Source of the DNA: Bryoerythrophyllum caledonicum
Taxonomy: Eukaryota > Streptophyta > Bryopsida > Pottiales > Pottiaceae
Reading direction: 5' to 3'
NCBI GenBank assembly: GCA_963971425.1
Contig: OZ020514.1
Location: forward strand, 28,632,602-28,696,601
DNA: 64,000 nt
The notes beneath the pieces were generated by a model. It saw only the letters and a list, made by a program, of their open reading frames with translations. It was not told where the DNA came from and did no database searches. Of the stretch, positions 11,222 through 22,439 are shown in pieces. Position 1 is the stretch's first letter. Every line of letters begins with the position of its first letter. The position numbers were made by a program, and so were the translations under genes.

Positions 11222-13005
11222 GGCCATGTCACGTAAGTGATTCCAATTCATGGCCGCGGGAAGGACCTTCAACGCAGTGACCCTCTTGTTTCCGATGACA
11301 CGGAACTCATTTGGCATCTAGTCCGCACTGTCATTGATAATGCTGGATATGGTCTCATGAGCCTGAACGGTGTGAGGCCTGGGCCGCAAAGTGCCTGCGT
11401 TACCGTGGCTGCCATTTACGTGACCGATCTTAGAATCATATTTGTAGTTGTAGTATGCGGACTTCGATACGCCGTGAATGTTATACCAAGCGACTTCACA
11501 AACATCGACACCCATAAGGGTGATGTATAATTTTCAGAATCCAGGAATTTGGTGAAGCTAGTCCGCAACTGCATAGGCCATTTTGCGTCGTTGTTCAAAA
11601 CTTGACGCGTAGTACTTCCTTCGAATCTTGCGGCTGTCTTCCCAACGAAGTAGCTGGCAACATTGTTTCTTACAACACCTTCTCACGCTAACGAGGCGGC
11701 ACTCATCTCGGCTCTGAAGGCGCCAGAACTTGGAAACCGACACATCGTCTTTCGGCAAAAGCTTCCGACGAACGCCCCTATAAGGATCCTAAGGCACACC
11801 CTCAAGCCCGTCATCCTCGCATGCCGCTTGACTATGCGTTGAGCAGAATGTAAGGCACTCAGAAAGAAGTGGACCACCTTCAAGGCGCGTGTGAGTTAAT
11901 TGCCAGCGCATTGTAGTCATCTGAAGATCCTCGTCCTTTGAGACAAAGAGGACCCCAACATCAGTGTCTCCTAAAATTTTTGAATCGCATGCCTCATGTG
12001 GCAAGCAAACTTGGATCATGGCACGCCCAATTGTAGTGAAGTTGTCATCTAGAAGCTCGCAGTACTTGTTCCGCCATTGTGGTCGGTCTAGGAACGAATT
12101 TGGAACAAATACACTGTCGAGGGTAACGGGTGGATTTTCAAAAGAGTGATGATTATATTGTCGGCGGCCCGCCGATGGGACATCATCGTCACTTCAAGCA
12201 GCCATTTCAGTCTCCGATTCGGATCCCTCCATATAACTACGGGTACCATGATTATAATTGTCCTCATATACCCTATCGGAATGGTTGTCGTCGTCCGATG
12301 CTTCAATGTCAGTATTAATCAATGAAGGGTCAATCCCCAGGGCATCATCGGAGCGGACATCAAGTGAAAAGGGACGAACCCGATAGCCACTCCAAAGGAC
12401 TAGTAAGCCTACAGAATTGCCGAGAGCGCCGATGGAGGGAATCTCGCAATGTGCGGGATGACCGACGTATTTAGGATTGACTGATTGAACTCTGACAAGT
12501 AGGAAGAAGCTGTGAGGAATGAGAAATCCCTCCCACGTACCCTTTGGTGAGCATTCTTCGATGACTCCAACTCCTACACAACGTCTCTGATCGCCGCTGC
12601 CATCAAATAGGACCACCTCCATGCAGTTGCGAAGGTCCAGAAACTCTTGGATGGGCTTCAGGTCATCAACTGAGAGAGAAGAATCTCGGCTGGCTTCTCT
12701 GAATGTTCAACGATGTCAGCGTAAGGCCTAAGATCAACGGCCTCCCAGTTAATCGACCGACCTTCGCAGTCCCGCAACATGGAAACGCCATCGACAGGAA
12801 ATGGAATGGGCATCTCCAGTGCATCGGACACTTCAATAACCTTCACACGTAAAATCCATGGGTCTTTGAGAACGACCCTCTCGACAATCGCCCTATCAGC
12901 AAAGTAGAGGCCGGAATGAGTGAGAGCAACAGCAACTCCTCTGGGGGGCTTCCATCGTCCAGACTTCCCATTCCTCATAAACGACAGCATGGGTTCGGGA
13001 TCCAT

Positions 13006-14218
13006 GCTAACGTCAGTGATATGAAATCACTGAAGACAGTGGATGAGGAAATTGCAGCAACAATGATTTTGTCGGCCGCCCGCCGACGAAGGTGGCTCTG
13101 AAGTCTCGAAGTTGATGAACCTGAACAACAACCACACAAGTCCCTAAATTAGCTTCAGAGTCGCTCGGAAATCTGTCTCGTAAACCATGCCATCGGCTGC
13201 CCGCCGACGGCTGAACGTTTCACATAGAGTCTACCATGTGAAGGATATGACAGGCATCCGCCGAGCGAATATTATCATCCGCCGACGGCCTTTAGAAGAG
13301 GAGAAGAACATTTCGTGGGACTAAGTTAGTACTACCTGATTTAAGATGAGCCATCTAAAACAATAGAACTGCCCGATACGTGACAGTGAATATCCAAGCA
13401 TATTCACGTGAAGGTGTGAGATAAAAAACGGACCATTGTTGGACCAATGGTAACGGAAATGTGCATGATCAGATATTTAGACTCTAAATTAGCCTCTAAG
13501 AGAATCAGTACCACTTGGGAGCGTGAGAAGTCAAGGCATTGAATAGGGGGCAAGCGAGTCCAGAAATGACGCGTGAGTTCCTAAGGTTTAGTTCAAATCC
13601 CCACCATCATTCGTACAGGTTCGCACGCGAACTTCAAATTTGAAATTAGCCGCCAAAATTGATCAACGACTCGCTCTCAAGGGTTGACGAGAGCGCGCCA
13701 AGTTCTGCAGATTCAAAATGGAATGAGGGAACAAGATGAAATCAAATCATTCGAAGTGACATCGTAGGTGTAGGACCCTATACCCTAGGCCGAATGATGG
13801 CTGAGGCGACATTAATCATGTCACATCAATTCGAGGTATCCTGGCCCGAAAACCCTAGTTTCTATGTTTTTATCCAAGACGACACTTCGAGATGGCATGT
13901 CACTTCATTAATGATTCCTGGATCAGGCTTAGCACCCGGTCATGAAGTCTCCGCCGTCCGAAAATCCTCCTACCGAGATCCAACGGTTGCGACGGTCCAC
14001 CGGATCCGAGTACAAAACCTTGTCGTCTTCCTATTTCTGGTCATTTCTAATCCTGCACTTCTTGATTTCGAGTTCTCGCTAAGTTAAGTGTGCTTACGGC
14101 TTTAAGCTTAGTGTTTGTATTCATCCGCCGATCAACAACAGCCGACAGACGTCGGAGGCTAGCAGAGGCGCTTCAGCGCAATTGATAAGCCGAGGAGTAA
14201 TTCCCACCCGCCGACAAA
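13006..14218. promoter_or_regulatory. Divergent intergenic region of Element A
   Basis: This lies between the starts of the minus-strand transposase (13005) and the plus-strand GGQHT gene (first exon candidate at 14219), so it should hold both promoters. It contains palindrome copies at 13071 and 13192 and half-sites (CCGCCGA) near 13257, 14123 and 14209. An open frame at 13794-14087 has no recognised domain and is not called. Confidence 0.5.
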
Positions 14219-16847
14219 ATGGCGACAACGCAGAGGTATGTACATCATCACCGTCGGCGGCCAACCGACGGATTTTGGGTGCCGTATTAGATATACCCTT
14301 TTGGTTTATGGTGTTTTGTCGGCGGCCCGCCGATGAAAGTTGAGTTCAGTGTAGTTAAACATACTGTTATGTTCAAATTTTTGTTCAGAAGTGATCACAA
14401 GTGGATGTAGTCCGGTTTCAGAATGAATTCGCGATAGGGTCTTCAAAATGGTACTTTGTGATTCACAATTGACTGCGTCCGTCGGCGACCCGCCGACGAA
14501 TGCTAAGTTCAGACTTGTAGAAGCTTAGGTTGCATTAGGGTCTATCGCACAGATATGATAAGCAGAGTGTGAAGTGTAGATTCCAAGGTCATAGTGTCTC
14601 CAAACATCCGTCTCTATGTTGTACACTTGTCTCTATGGTCGTCGGCGGCCCGCCGACGAAGTCTTTGGCAGGTTGTCTGATCTTCCATTTTGTCGCTCAG
14701 GACTGTAGTTCCAAACAAGCTGAAGTGGCTCGTCGGCAGCGCTGTGGACGTCGAAGTGGACGTGGGCTGGCCGGATGACAACATGCCACGAGTCACATGT
14801 GAAGTCCACCCACAGTTAACGTCGTGGGGAATCACATGGAGGAAGGAAGTGATTGCCGAGTTGGGTATCAACGGAAATCACAACGCCAAAACATTCGTGG
14901 GTGAGAGCCTGGTATCCGTGCTTGACATGAAGGAGGACCTGGAGGACGAGGAGAAAGTGCGACTCCTCATTTAGGTGAAGGTCAAAATGGCTGATGAAAA
15001 CCCGGACATCATCGTGGTTCGAATTCCCTGGATGACCTGCACTCAAGAACTATGCATCACTGCTCAGGAGAGCGGGATGCAGTTCCTCAGCTTGACTCCT
15101 AAAGACAAGACGGATTTACTTACTTGTTTCAGTGAAGCGAAGGACCTTAGGGATGCGGAGCACTCCAGGGTCGGGGTCATGACGGCCTCAAAGTCGAAGA
15201 CGGTGAGGAAGCCCAGGAACTCCAGGAAAGCAGCTAGCAACGTTGGGACTGAAGTTGCTGGAACTCCTGACACCGGAGAGTCGAGTATGCAGGTGGTCAA
15301 GAGGACGGCGTCTAAGAAGGAGCCGAAGGTGGAGTCCGTGGCCGATGCGCTTTCATTTGCCAACCCCCTCTCTGTCAAGACAAGTGGTCAGGAGCTGGAC
15401 ATCATGTACAAGGCGTTAGAGGATGGTCTGAGCGCCTGTTATCCATTCGGGCAGAACATGCTCCCAGCAAAGATCTCCTCTGACAAAATTCATGTTGCTA
15501 CCGACTCGATGAAGCACAGACCCATCATCGCGAAGCGCACAGAACAACTTGTGCTATTCTACAGAGGATTGGGACCATGGCGGGCAAAGCCACCTCTGTA
15601 TTGTATTCCTCTGCGGGGTCCTCCAGGAACAATAGAAAATGGGAGGGTACTGCATGGGATTGAGCTTGTGTTGCCAAGGATTCACGCGACCATCGACGTC
15701 GAAGTTGTGCTTGATGGAGTACACTACAAGTGGTGGAATTCTCCAACATGCCACTGGTATATCATTGGTGGCCAACACACGTACCTGGCATGCAGAGCAC
15801 TTGGCGAGTTGGAGCCCGTGGATTCGGACAGGGCGAATTACTTCCTCGAACACGATATTATCCCATTGTGGTCGAGGGATCCGGAAAATCTCGTGAAGAT
15901 CTCCAACCTCTTGAACATTGAAATCAAGGACAAGAAAGCGGAGGAGACCTTCGTGTCGCAGCTCCGGAAGATGAGGGATAAGTGGTTCGAGCATGGTCGG
16001 CTCGATAGGAGGACGAACTACAAGAAGTGGAAGGTAATGTGTCACTTTACTCAGCAATTTTGCGCTCCGTTATTGGCAATCTCTTGAGCATGGTGGATTA
16101 ATCATAGATTATGTTTCGTCGGCGGGCAGCCGACAACATTGTGATTGAGCTCATGTATATGTCATCTTCATTATTTTACAGGAGTTCTGTAAGGTATACC
16201 TTGCAACACTGTTGGAGAAGGACTCCAAGACGGACAAGTTGAAGCTGCCGCTTGTCTTTGCACCAGACAATCTTTACAACAAGTGGCAGGAAGTATTCGA
16301 CGCATGGGATCGGGGCACCGTGATTGGTGAGGATGAGAAGAAGCCCCAAGACATCCTTAAAATTCCTCAACGGGACCTAACCCTCCACGACCTTCAACAC
16401 ATTCTCGCCCTCCGGGACGAGGAATCCATGAAGCTGGCTCATGAAATCCTCACGAAGAAGGTATACTTGAAGGTAACCGGGGGGCGCGACAAGGATGCAG
16501 AAGGTGTATCGCTCAAATCCTGGTGTCAAGACAAGAAGATGGAATACATCATCAAGAACGAGCTCATGCTGATGTATCGGAAGTATTTATTGAAGAAGGC
16601 TAGCGATAACACCTACTCACCTTGGCCGGTTGAAGAATACGTGAAGCTGGCAGAAGAGAAGGGCATCAGCGACGAAACCGTCATGAACATCAGACGCGAG
16701 CTGGAGCTGAGTGATCCGGGGAAGGCCTACCTCAAAGGGAGGTACAGCGGGATTACTCCAAGTACCACCACAGCGCCAGTGGAGTTCCATGCGGCGTTAT
16801 TGAACTACTCGAGTCCAGATTCAGCGTCCATGATTACTACAGGCTAA
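14219..16847 (+). pseudogene. Element A GGQHT protein, ParB/sulfiredoxin/DGQHR-like
   Basis: Candidate first exon 14219-14235 (ATGGCGACAACGCAGAG, then donor GTATGT). Firm exons are 14701-16033 and 16182-16847, with intron 16034-16181 (GTAATG...TTTACAG) carrying a palindrome. The protein has an N-terminal region resembling its Element B relative, a basic Ser/Thr/Lys linker, then WYIIGGQHTYLACRAL at about 15760. That motif resembles box II of ParB nucleases and the DGQHR/sulfiredoxin fold (GxHR). A helical C-terminal region includes IIKNELMLMYRKY. One TAG at 14972 interrupts it; Element B has VVQ or similar there, so a CAG change is likely. By analogy it may bind or cut DNA at the palindromes, but that is inference. 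Exons between 14236 and 14700 are unresolved. Confidence 0.65.
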
Positions 16848-17299
16848 ACTCCGATTTGGGTCAGCGTCGTATTTTCCGAGGACCAGCTGTCCACAACAGA
16901 TACTGAGAAGTCCTCTCTTCATTCCAAGAGGGCTACGACAAGCCAGGTTGCCTAGATGAAGTGATGGCCAAGTTGACAGTCACTCCCCCACCTTAGAGAG
17001 CCATATTTTCTTAGAGGGCCTCTCGAAAGGGCACTCACTTAAATTCACTAGACTCTCGCCCATCGTAATACATGGATAAATGTTACAGACAATTTCATGT
17101 AATTACTTTTATATATTCATCTCAAATTTTGCTGAACTACTTTTCTCTTTTATATTCCTCGCATATTTCATTTGAGTGGTTTGTTTCTTATCCATCTACT
17201 TGTTGTAGTTTCCTTCGTCAGCGGCCCGCCGATGTGTTTTACTTCTTACTGCCAGCCGTAGTTTGCATTATGACAATGTTTCTTTAACATTTTTCAGGG
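16848..17299. other. Spacer or intron before the HAD-like gene of Element A
   Basis: AT-richer sequence with one palindrome variant (GTCAGCGGCCCGCCGATG, near 17218) and a TTTTTCAG acceptor at about 17298. No gene is seen. Confidence 0.5.
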
Positions 17300-17317
17300 A
17301 ACATCCTTCCATTTCAG

Positions 17318-17970
17318 ATGCATGCACGCTCTTCCATCACCGATTCGAAATGTATTGTACTATGCGTCAATGGTCTTCTTTGCTATGTGGACCCTAACAA
17401 GCCGATATCTTATGATTTTCCTCATGGGAATGTTGTCCGGAGGCTGGGCCTAAAAAAACTATACGATATGTTACTTCCGCGCTTCAACATCGGGCTCTGG
17501 TCAACGATTCCTCTAAACAAGTTAAAGCCGCTCTTGTTGCATATTCTTTCGGAAGGAGTCTTTCAATGTTTGTCGTTTGTTTATAGCAGAAGTGACTTAG
17601 CTGATAGTTCGAGGTTTTCTTGGAGCTACAAAACGCCGTCCACGCTCTACAAGAAGAAGCAATCTAGGCATGTCAGCAAGCCTCACCAAGTATTGTTTGT
17701 GGACGTTGAACCCAAGTCGCTCCGACGTACCCCCGACTGGATGTGCTATATCCCTGGCCGTTCCGTGGTCATTTGACCTCTCCAACCGAAGACGGAGTAA
17801 TTCCGAATGTGGCAACCGACATCATTCCACTCATCTTCCCCCTCCATAGATTTTCATCCGTCCCTGAATATATGACGCAGGTTGAACGCTCGGGGCAGGC
17901 GCATTGGGCGGTTACGCATGCGCGCAAGTATGGGCGAGCTGTCGTCAGATGGTCGGAAGTTGAATGGTAG
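17318..17970 (+). pseudogene. Element A FCP1/HAD-like protein, catalytic motif altered
   Basis: The frame 17318-17776 aligns with the FCP1/NIF-type HAD proteins of Element B. Motif I reads VLCVNGLLC where active HAD phosphatases have DxDxT/V, so the nucleophile Asp is Cys and the second Asp is Asn. Then comes FNIGLWST (motif II region) and a VLFVDVEP segment like the VDD motif. After a frameshift around 17760 the C-terminal part continues to 17970 (residues IIPLIFPLHRFSSVPEYM). It lies downstream of the GGQHT gene on the same strand, as in Element B. An enzymatic role is unlikely; a binding or scaffold role is possible. An upstream exon probably exists. Confidence 0.5.
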
Positions 17971-18224
17971 GTCTTTCTCCATCGGCGGCCCGCCGACTAT
18001 CGTTGGTTGAGCGTATTACCTTCGAATCATCTGATGTCATACTGACAATCCCTAGCGCTTTCTATATCATATGTTCTTTATATTCAGATTGTTCTAGAAC
18101 TTATCTCGCTGGGTAGACTAAGAGGTTTTTTTTAGTAGAATTAGTGATTTGTAAAAGACGTTGTTTTCTCTGCCAGGTCTATTTTGTTAGTCGGCGGGCA
18201 ACCGACATTGTACTTATCCTCCTA

Positions 18225-18455
18225 TTAATTTATTTGTTCATGTTCTCTGGCTGCATCTTCGTTGTCTTTCCACTGCCGTTCAATGTTTTCGACGCCATAC
18301 TCAGAACCCATGTTTGACAATTCCTCCTGCATATCTTTTATCTTCCGCAATTTTTTCCGTATATATTTCCTTGGATTTATTTGTTGCCGTAGAAAAGGTT
18401 TAAGCAAATTCATGCAGTATGTTGTCTTTGTCTTTGATCGGCTGTCAGCCGACAA
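18225..18455 (-). CDS. Small basic, coiled-coil-like ORF in Element A
   Basis: An intact 76-codon frame rich in Lys, Arg and Glu (INPRKYIRKKLRKIKDMQEE), predicted to be helical. Its first codons overlap a degenerate palindrome (GATCGGCTGTCAGCCGAC). It sits between the HAD-like gene and the right terminal repeat, on the opposite strand. I see no counterpart in Element B and cannot exclude chance. Confidence 0.25.
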   Translation of the reverse strand: MSADSRSKTKTTYCMNLLKPFLRQQINPRKYIRKKLRKIKDMQEELSNMGSEYGVENIERQWKDNEDAAREHEQIN

Positions 18456-18718
18456 TCATGTACTGTGATTTTTCAAATAACATTGTCCTCATTCTTTAAA
18501 CTTTCTAAACCGGTATGTATGATCTGGAATTTGATAAGAACACCCTCATCCATTGGGCGCCACTCGAATCTACGACAGTGGTAGATTTTTCAAACTGCAT
18601 CAACGCTCTGGCAACATTTTTGGCCTAAACCCTCTCTAGAATGGGTGAAGCCCATTTTCATGAATCAACTGTCCGCCGAAGAAATGTTTCGCCACTCTTA
18701 TTTTTGGAATTTTTTTTT

Positions 18719-18742
18719 TCCACATTTAGTTAAATATCCGTT
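18719..18742 (-). repeat. Right terminal inverted repeat of Element A
   Basis: Mirror of 8297-8320 with one mismatch. It is followed by the second TAGA copy at 18743-18746. Confidence 0.9.
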
Positions 18743-18746
18743 TAGA

Positions 18747-19723
18747 TACGTCGTGGACTAATGGCTGCCGACTATAGCTCCCGGCCACGGCTTGGACAGA
18801 TGACTACCGGTTGGTAGCTCCTGGGCAGTTGTAGCAAGAGCCACATGATTTGAACTTGTGCATGGTCTCCAATGTTAAAGGGAGCTTGACCCACAAACTC
18901 TCTTCTACATTAAACCCTAGAAACCCTATTGAAACCCTGATTTGCTCAAAACACCACATACAACTTCAAATCACGTCGGATTTTATTGGCTAGCTCATAG
19001 TTTGTACATAATAAAGTCTCTCAACCCCATTGTAGCCTTCCAACACCTTAAAAACTCCTCAAAAACTAGTGTGTCTAAGCTCTAGCTCCAAATTGCAAGA
19101 GAGAGAGAGAGAGAGATAGACACATAGACAGATTGAGAGAGAGAGAGACTCCAAGCTCTCCCCGATGTGCACCAAATCCTAATTGATCTCATCCGGCGAA
19201 TGAACACTAGACCGGACAAAAGTCATCATGAGTTTCAGGTTCATCCAACTGGCGGATGAAACTAGTCAGGACGGAGATCATCCGTCTGTTCAGGTTTCAT
19301 CCGGACAGTCCAGTGGATGAAAAATTGTCCATGAAAGAAATCATCCGTCTAGTCAAGTTCATCCACTGGAGAGCTAAAAACTCATCCGGAGTTCTAAAAG
19401 TGAAAATTACTACCCGAGTCCGCTAATCCTAGTTTTCCGCTTAACAACTGGCATCCCCTATATCGGCACGAGCATTCCCCATAGAGCCCCCTGTTGGCAC
19501 CACCAATTTTATTCGACAAGCAACAAAAACAATGAGAGTACATGCAGATATTAGCTTGGAGTTGCCAGATATTGTAATGACAACCAAATGAAAGATGTTA
19601 CTTCAAGAACCTTCAATTCAAAGGCAAGTGCCATGAAGTTTCTTGTAGGCACTCTCGAGAGAATGCCGGTGCCGGCAGCCCTCTGAAAGACACTCTTGAG
19701 AATTTGATGTGATTTCTAAAATG
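18747..19723. other. Right flank of Element A, degenerate repeat
   Basis: Contains a GA microsatellite at 19098-19150 and a segment (19190-19390) with repeated TTCATCC and ATCCGTCT words on both strands. No coding region is supported. It may be the residue of an LTR-type element; CCCCTGTTGGCACC near 19488 could be a border, but I found no partner. Confidence 0.4.
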
Positions 19724-19739
19724 CAGGGTTGTAAAGACG

Positions 19740-19930
19740 CTCGACGTCCCTAACGTCCAGATGTCCGAACGGAGGACGTCCTCCGGCCTATCAATATGTC
19801 CGGTGACATAACGAGTTTCGTCAGTTTATCCAGGATTAAATAGCCGTCCGCAGCCCCGGCCGACCTCCCATTCCGTCCGCTTGGGCCGACCGCACGGCCG
19901 TCGTCCGCCCCGGCGGACGGCCCTCTCACC
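19740..19930. repeat. Subterminal GGACGGC-rich block, left
   Basis: Multiple copies of CCGTCCG, GGACGTC and CGGCCG on both strands within 190 bp of the candidate hAT end. Similar blocks lie at 36340-36465 and 62500-62720. Confidence 0.6.
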
Positions 19931-20196
19931 ACAGCTCCCCCATCGTCTATTAGATTGATAATTTATCGTCTCCCAACGGTCAGAATCACCATGAGTATAA
20001 AGAAAACAACACATGGAGCCTCACCTCACTTTTGAACTTTTGTTTTCCAAGAGCTTTGAGCTGTATTATGAATCCATTGCTTGGTAATCATCGAGTTCGG
20101 AAGTCTTGAATATTAGAGTTTCTTTCGGAACTCCTAATATTTCTTCCACATACTACCTATCACGTTTGTTCATTTATCGATACTACACCCATCAGA

Positions 20197-22439
20197 ATGG
20201 CCACTAAACCTTGGTCTCTTTGGTATATCAAAATCACTGAAGTACAAGGCAGGAAGACCGACTCCCTCCAATGCAATCTTTGTCACCGCATTTTTGCAGG
20301 AAGGCTAGAACGACAGCTAAATCATCTCGGATACGAAGAACTCCCTGGAAAGCGCAATTGCGGTGTTGGCCTCTGCACCAAATTGACTACCCGCATACAG
20401 ACTTTATTTAAAAATTGTCGTGGCCACTACCCGAAACATAATGGAGAACTTTTCTCCAAACATTGCCCTACTCGACCATTGAAATTTGCGCCTGCCTCAA
20501 AATATAGCACGGCCAAATCCACTGGTGGAGATTCTTGTGTAGCGTCCACTCAAGCCCCCCCCCAATGATTTTACCATCAACCATGGTTGAACCGACCCCC
20601 ACCTTCCACGACTTCACCGAACAAGGGAGTGTAGGTGCCACCTTCCCCAGATTGGTGAGGCAATCCGTGCTCAAATAAGGCTTTCAAGAAGTAGAGCGGC
20701 GGGAGCTAGACAAAGTGTGGGCGAAGTTTTTCTACGAAGCAAATGTGCCGTTTGCTATAGCACGGAATGTTGCGTTCAAGGAAGCCGTGATGAAGACTGC
20801 CTCTTTCAAAAAACCATATGTTCCACCTTCTTACCATGACATTTGGATAAGGTTGTTGGAACAAGCGAAGGCTGATTTGGAAGCACAACTCAATAAAAGA
20901 CTGTTTGAGAGTGTTCGGAAGTTTGGAGGAAATCTAGCCATAGATGGGTGGACATCTGTAACTAGTCGCCCTTTGAGCAATGCAATGCTCGTGTCTCCCG
21001 CTGGAGAGCTCTTCTTGGAAGCTGTAGATACTACGGACAAAGAAAAGAACGATCCATATCTGGCATCCATCATGTTCAAGTTCATTGAACAAGTTGGCCC
21101 CCACAACATTGTTCAGGTGTGTACTGACAATGCTCCAGTCATGCTCAATGCCTCAGCATTGGTCGTCAAGAAATATCCACACATACACATTCAAGGATGT
21201 GCCACGCATGCCATGGGCTTATTGTTGGAGGACTGGGGGAAGGCTACATGGATAAAAGAAACTCTCGAGAAGGCCAAGTTTTTGGTTAAGTTTGTTAAGG
21301 ATCGGCAAATGCCCCTCGCCATGATGTGTAAACACGAGGCTAAGTTCAGCCTATTGCTGCTCGGACAAATAAGATTTGCATGTAATTTCACAATGATTGA
21401 TCGCCTGTTGAAGGTCAAAGAATCATTGGAGCAAACCGTCGTTGATTCTGATTGGCGGACAAACACCTCCAAGAAGTCACTCTCGGCTAGAGATAAAGTA
21501 GTCATCTCTCGAGCCATAAAAAGAGTGGTTCTAGATGAGCGTTTCTGGGAGCACTGCACGAACTTCCAAGAGATGGTAGCCCTTGTAGTGTATGCGCTTC
21601 GGGAATTCGATGCCAAGGACCCTTGCATGGCTAAGGTTTTGCACATCCTTCGCGACCTCGATAAGCATGTCCTAGCGTTGCGTAATGAACCATTTTGTCT
21701 CGATAGCGATTTAGCGGTCATTGCTGAGGACGAGTTCTACGCACGGAAACGGATGATGACAACGGATTTACATTCCGCCGGTGCACTTTTCAATCCTTAT
21801 TTACTCCATGACAAAGAGTTGGCCGATGATTCGGATGTCATGACGGCATGCAAACGAGTACTACAAAATCTATGTCATCCTAAGACTTACCCGGACGTGG
21901 TGAACAAGTTCCTCGCATTTCGAAACAAGGATGTACCATTCCATGACATGTTGGATCCTAAGGACCAAAAATGTTCTCCGTATGCTTGGTGGGATTTTCA
22001 AGGTGCTTGAGGAAAGTTCCTTGCACCAATTGCAAAGAGAATACTAGCGCAGACAGTGTCATCTTCTTCTTGCGAACGCAATTGGAGTAGCTACTCTTTC
22101 GTCCATGACAAGAAACAGAATCGGTTATTATCGGGAAGGGGTGATGACTTGGTCTTTGTGTATACGCACTCGAAGTTGCTCGTGAATGCAAAGTTGACGG
22201 ATGAGAATGATATTATTGCTAAGTTCATGGTCAATAGCAATAATATCCTTCGTCGTGCACCGACTCTGCTTTCGGAAGACATGAAGGACAAGGGAAGAGA
22301 AGATTTATCATCCTCACGTGCAACGGCACTACACGGGCAAAAAACGCAAGGGCCCTCAGTGAAGAGTGTTGAGGAAGGCAAGTACCACGGTCTTGAACTT
22401 GCGGAGAACCCATGCAAACAACAAAAGAGCCATTCCTAG
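20197..22439 (+). pseudogene. hAT transposase, BED finger plus DUF659 and hATC, degenerate
   Basis: The first frame (20197-20568) begins MATKPWSLWYIKI and contains a BED-type finger (LQCNLCHRIF, then a His near LNHL). The body (20715-22439) has the YVPPSYHDIW segment, DGWTSVTSRPLSNAML and VCTDNAP, all typical of hAT transposases. It ends in the hATC dimerisation signature SSSSCERNWSSYSFVH. Stops interrupt it near 20568 (with a probable frameshift), 20665 (TAA) and 22008 (TGA). Total length fits the 650-750 residues usual for plant hAT proteins. It faces ORFB, with about 0.5-1 kb between their 3' ends. A frame at 22561-22911 may be its degenerate C-terminal extension. Confidence 0.85.

Larger units (their letters stand above)
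9150..13005 (-). pseudogene. Element A transposase, DUF7869-like, degenerate
   Basis: Multi-exon transposase-like gene read right to left, aligned here against its relative in Element B (50126-57391). An N-terminal part (13005-12194) with an acidic tail precedes a conserved RCCKKQCCQ double-cysteine motif (about 11670). The core follows with GDGAYAHY, LDNSAKDNKN (near 10510) and VGHTHHDIDAHFS (near 10420), then a C-terminal region ending near 9150. The Asp and His positions of the last two blocks fit a DDE/D RNase H-fold nuclease. Damage: TAG at 11558, TGA at 11534, TAG at 11318, TAG at 10304, TAA at 9303, and a deletion of about 55 codons at about 10825. The deletion removes the HDKMD block that in Element B carries the likely first catalytic Asp. 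A 167-bp intron (9926-10092) is absent from Element B. Confidence 0.8.
8884..18206. repeat. Element A palindrome family GTCGGCGG-N-CCGCCGAC
   Basis: A 17-bp palindrome recurs throughout Element A outside the exons. Good copies are at 11125-11141, 12160-12176, 13071-13087, 14318-14334, 14481-14497, 14641-14657, 16118-16134, 17981-17997 and 18190-18206. Weaker or half-degenerate copies lie near 8884, 9015, 10001, 13192, 14252, 17218 and 18438. The outer arms (GTCGG...CCGAC) are more constant than the centre. I see none outside the element. Most lie in introns or between genes. The distribution suggests binding sites rather than a satellite, because they are solitary and spaced by hundreds of bases. 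Confidence 0.85.
8297..18742. mobile_element. Element A: 10.4-kb DNA transposon with TIRs and own palindrome set
   Basis: The ends are inverted repeats of 24 bp with one mismatch, sharing GGATATTTAACTAAATGTGG. The unit is flanked by the direct repeat TAGA (8293-8296 and 18743-18746). Inside lie a minus-strand DUF7869-like transposase, a divergent plus-strand gene for a GGQHT (ParB/Srx-like) protein, a plus-strand FCP1/HAD-like gene and about 16 copies of a 17-bp palindrome. Element B (37401-59334) has the same terminal core ATATTTAACTA after five variable bases, also a 4-bp duplication, and the same three genes in inverted orientation. The two support each other's boundaries. The transposase has stops and an internal deletion, so this copy is non-autonomous. 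Superfamily is not certain; a 4-bp duplication would fit Sola-type elements. Confidence 0.85.

Noticed and set aside
13794..14087. 97-codon plus-strand frame in the central region of Element A
   Set aside because: No relative in Element B and no clear splice signals; left uncalled.
8884..18206. CRISPR-like array of palindromes
   Set aside because: Spacing is irregular, hundreds of bases, with no uniform spacers and no cas genes in a eukaryotic setting.
19724..19739. Firm hAT left terminus CAGGGTTGTAAAGACG
   Set aside because: No matching inverted copy or CTAAAATG duplication was found near 36.5 kb, so only a tentative end is given.
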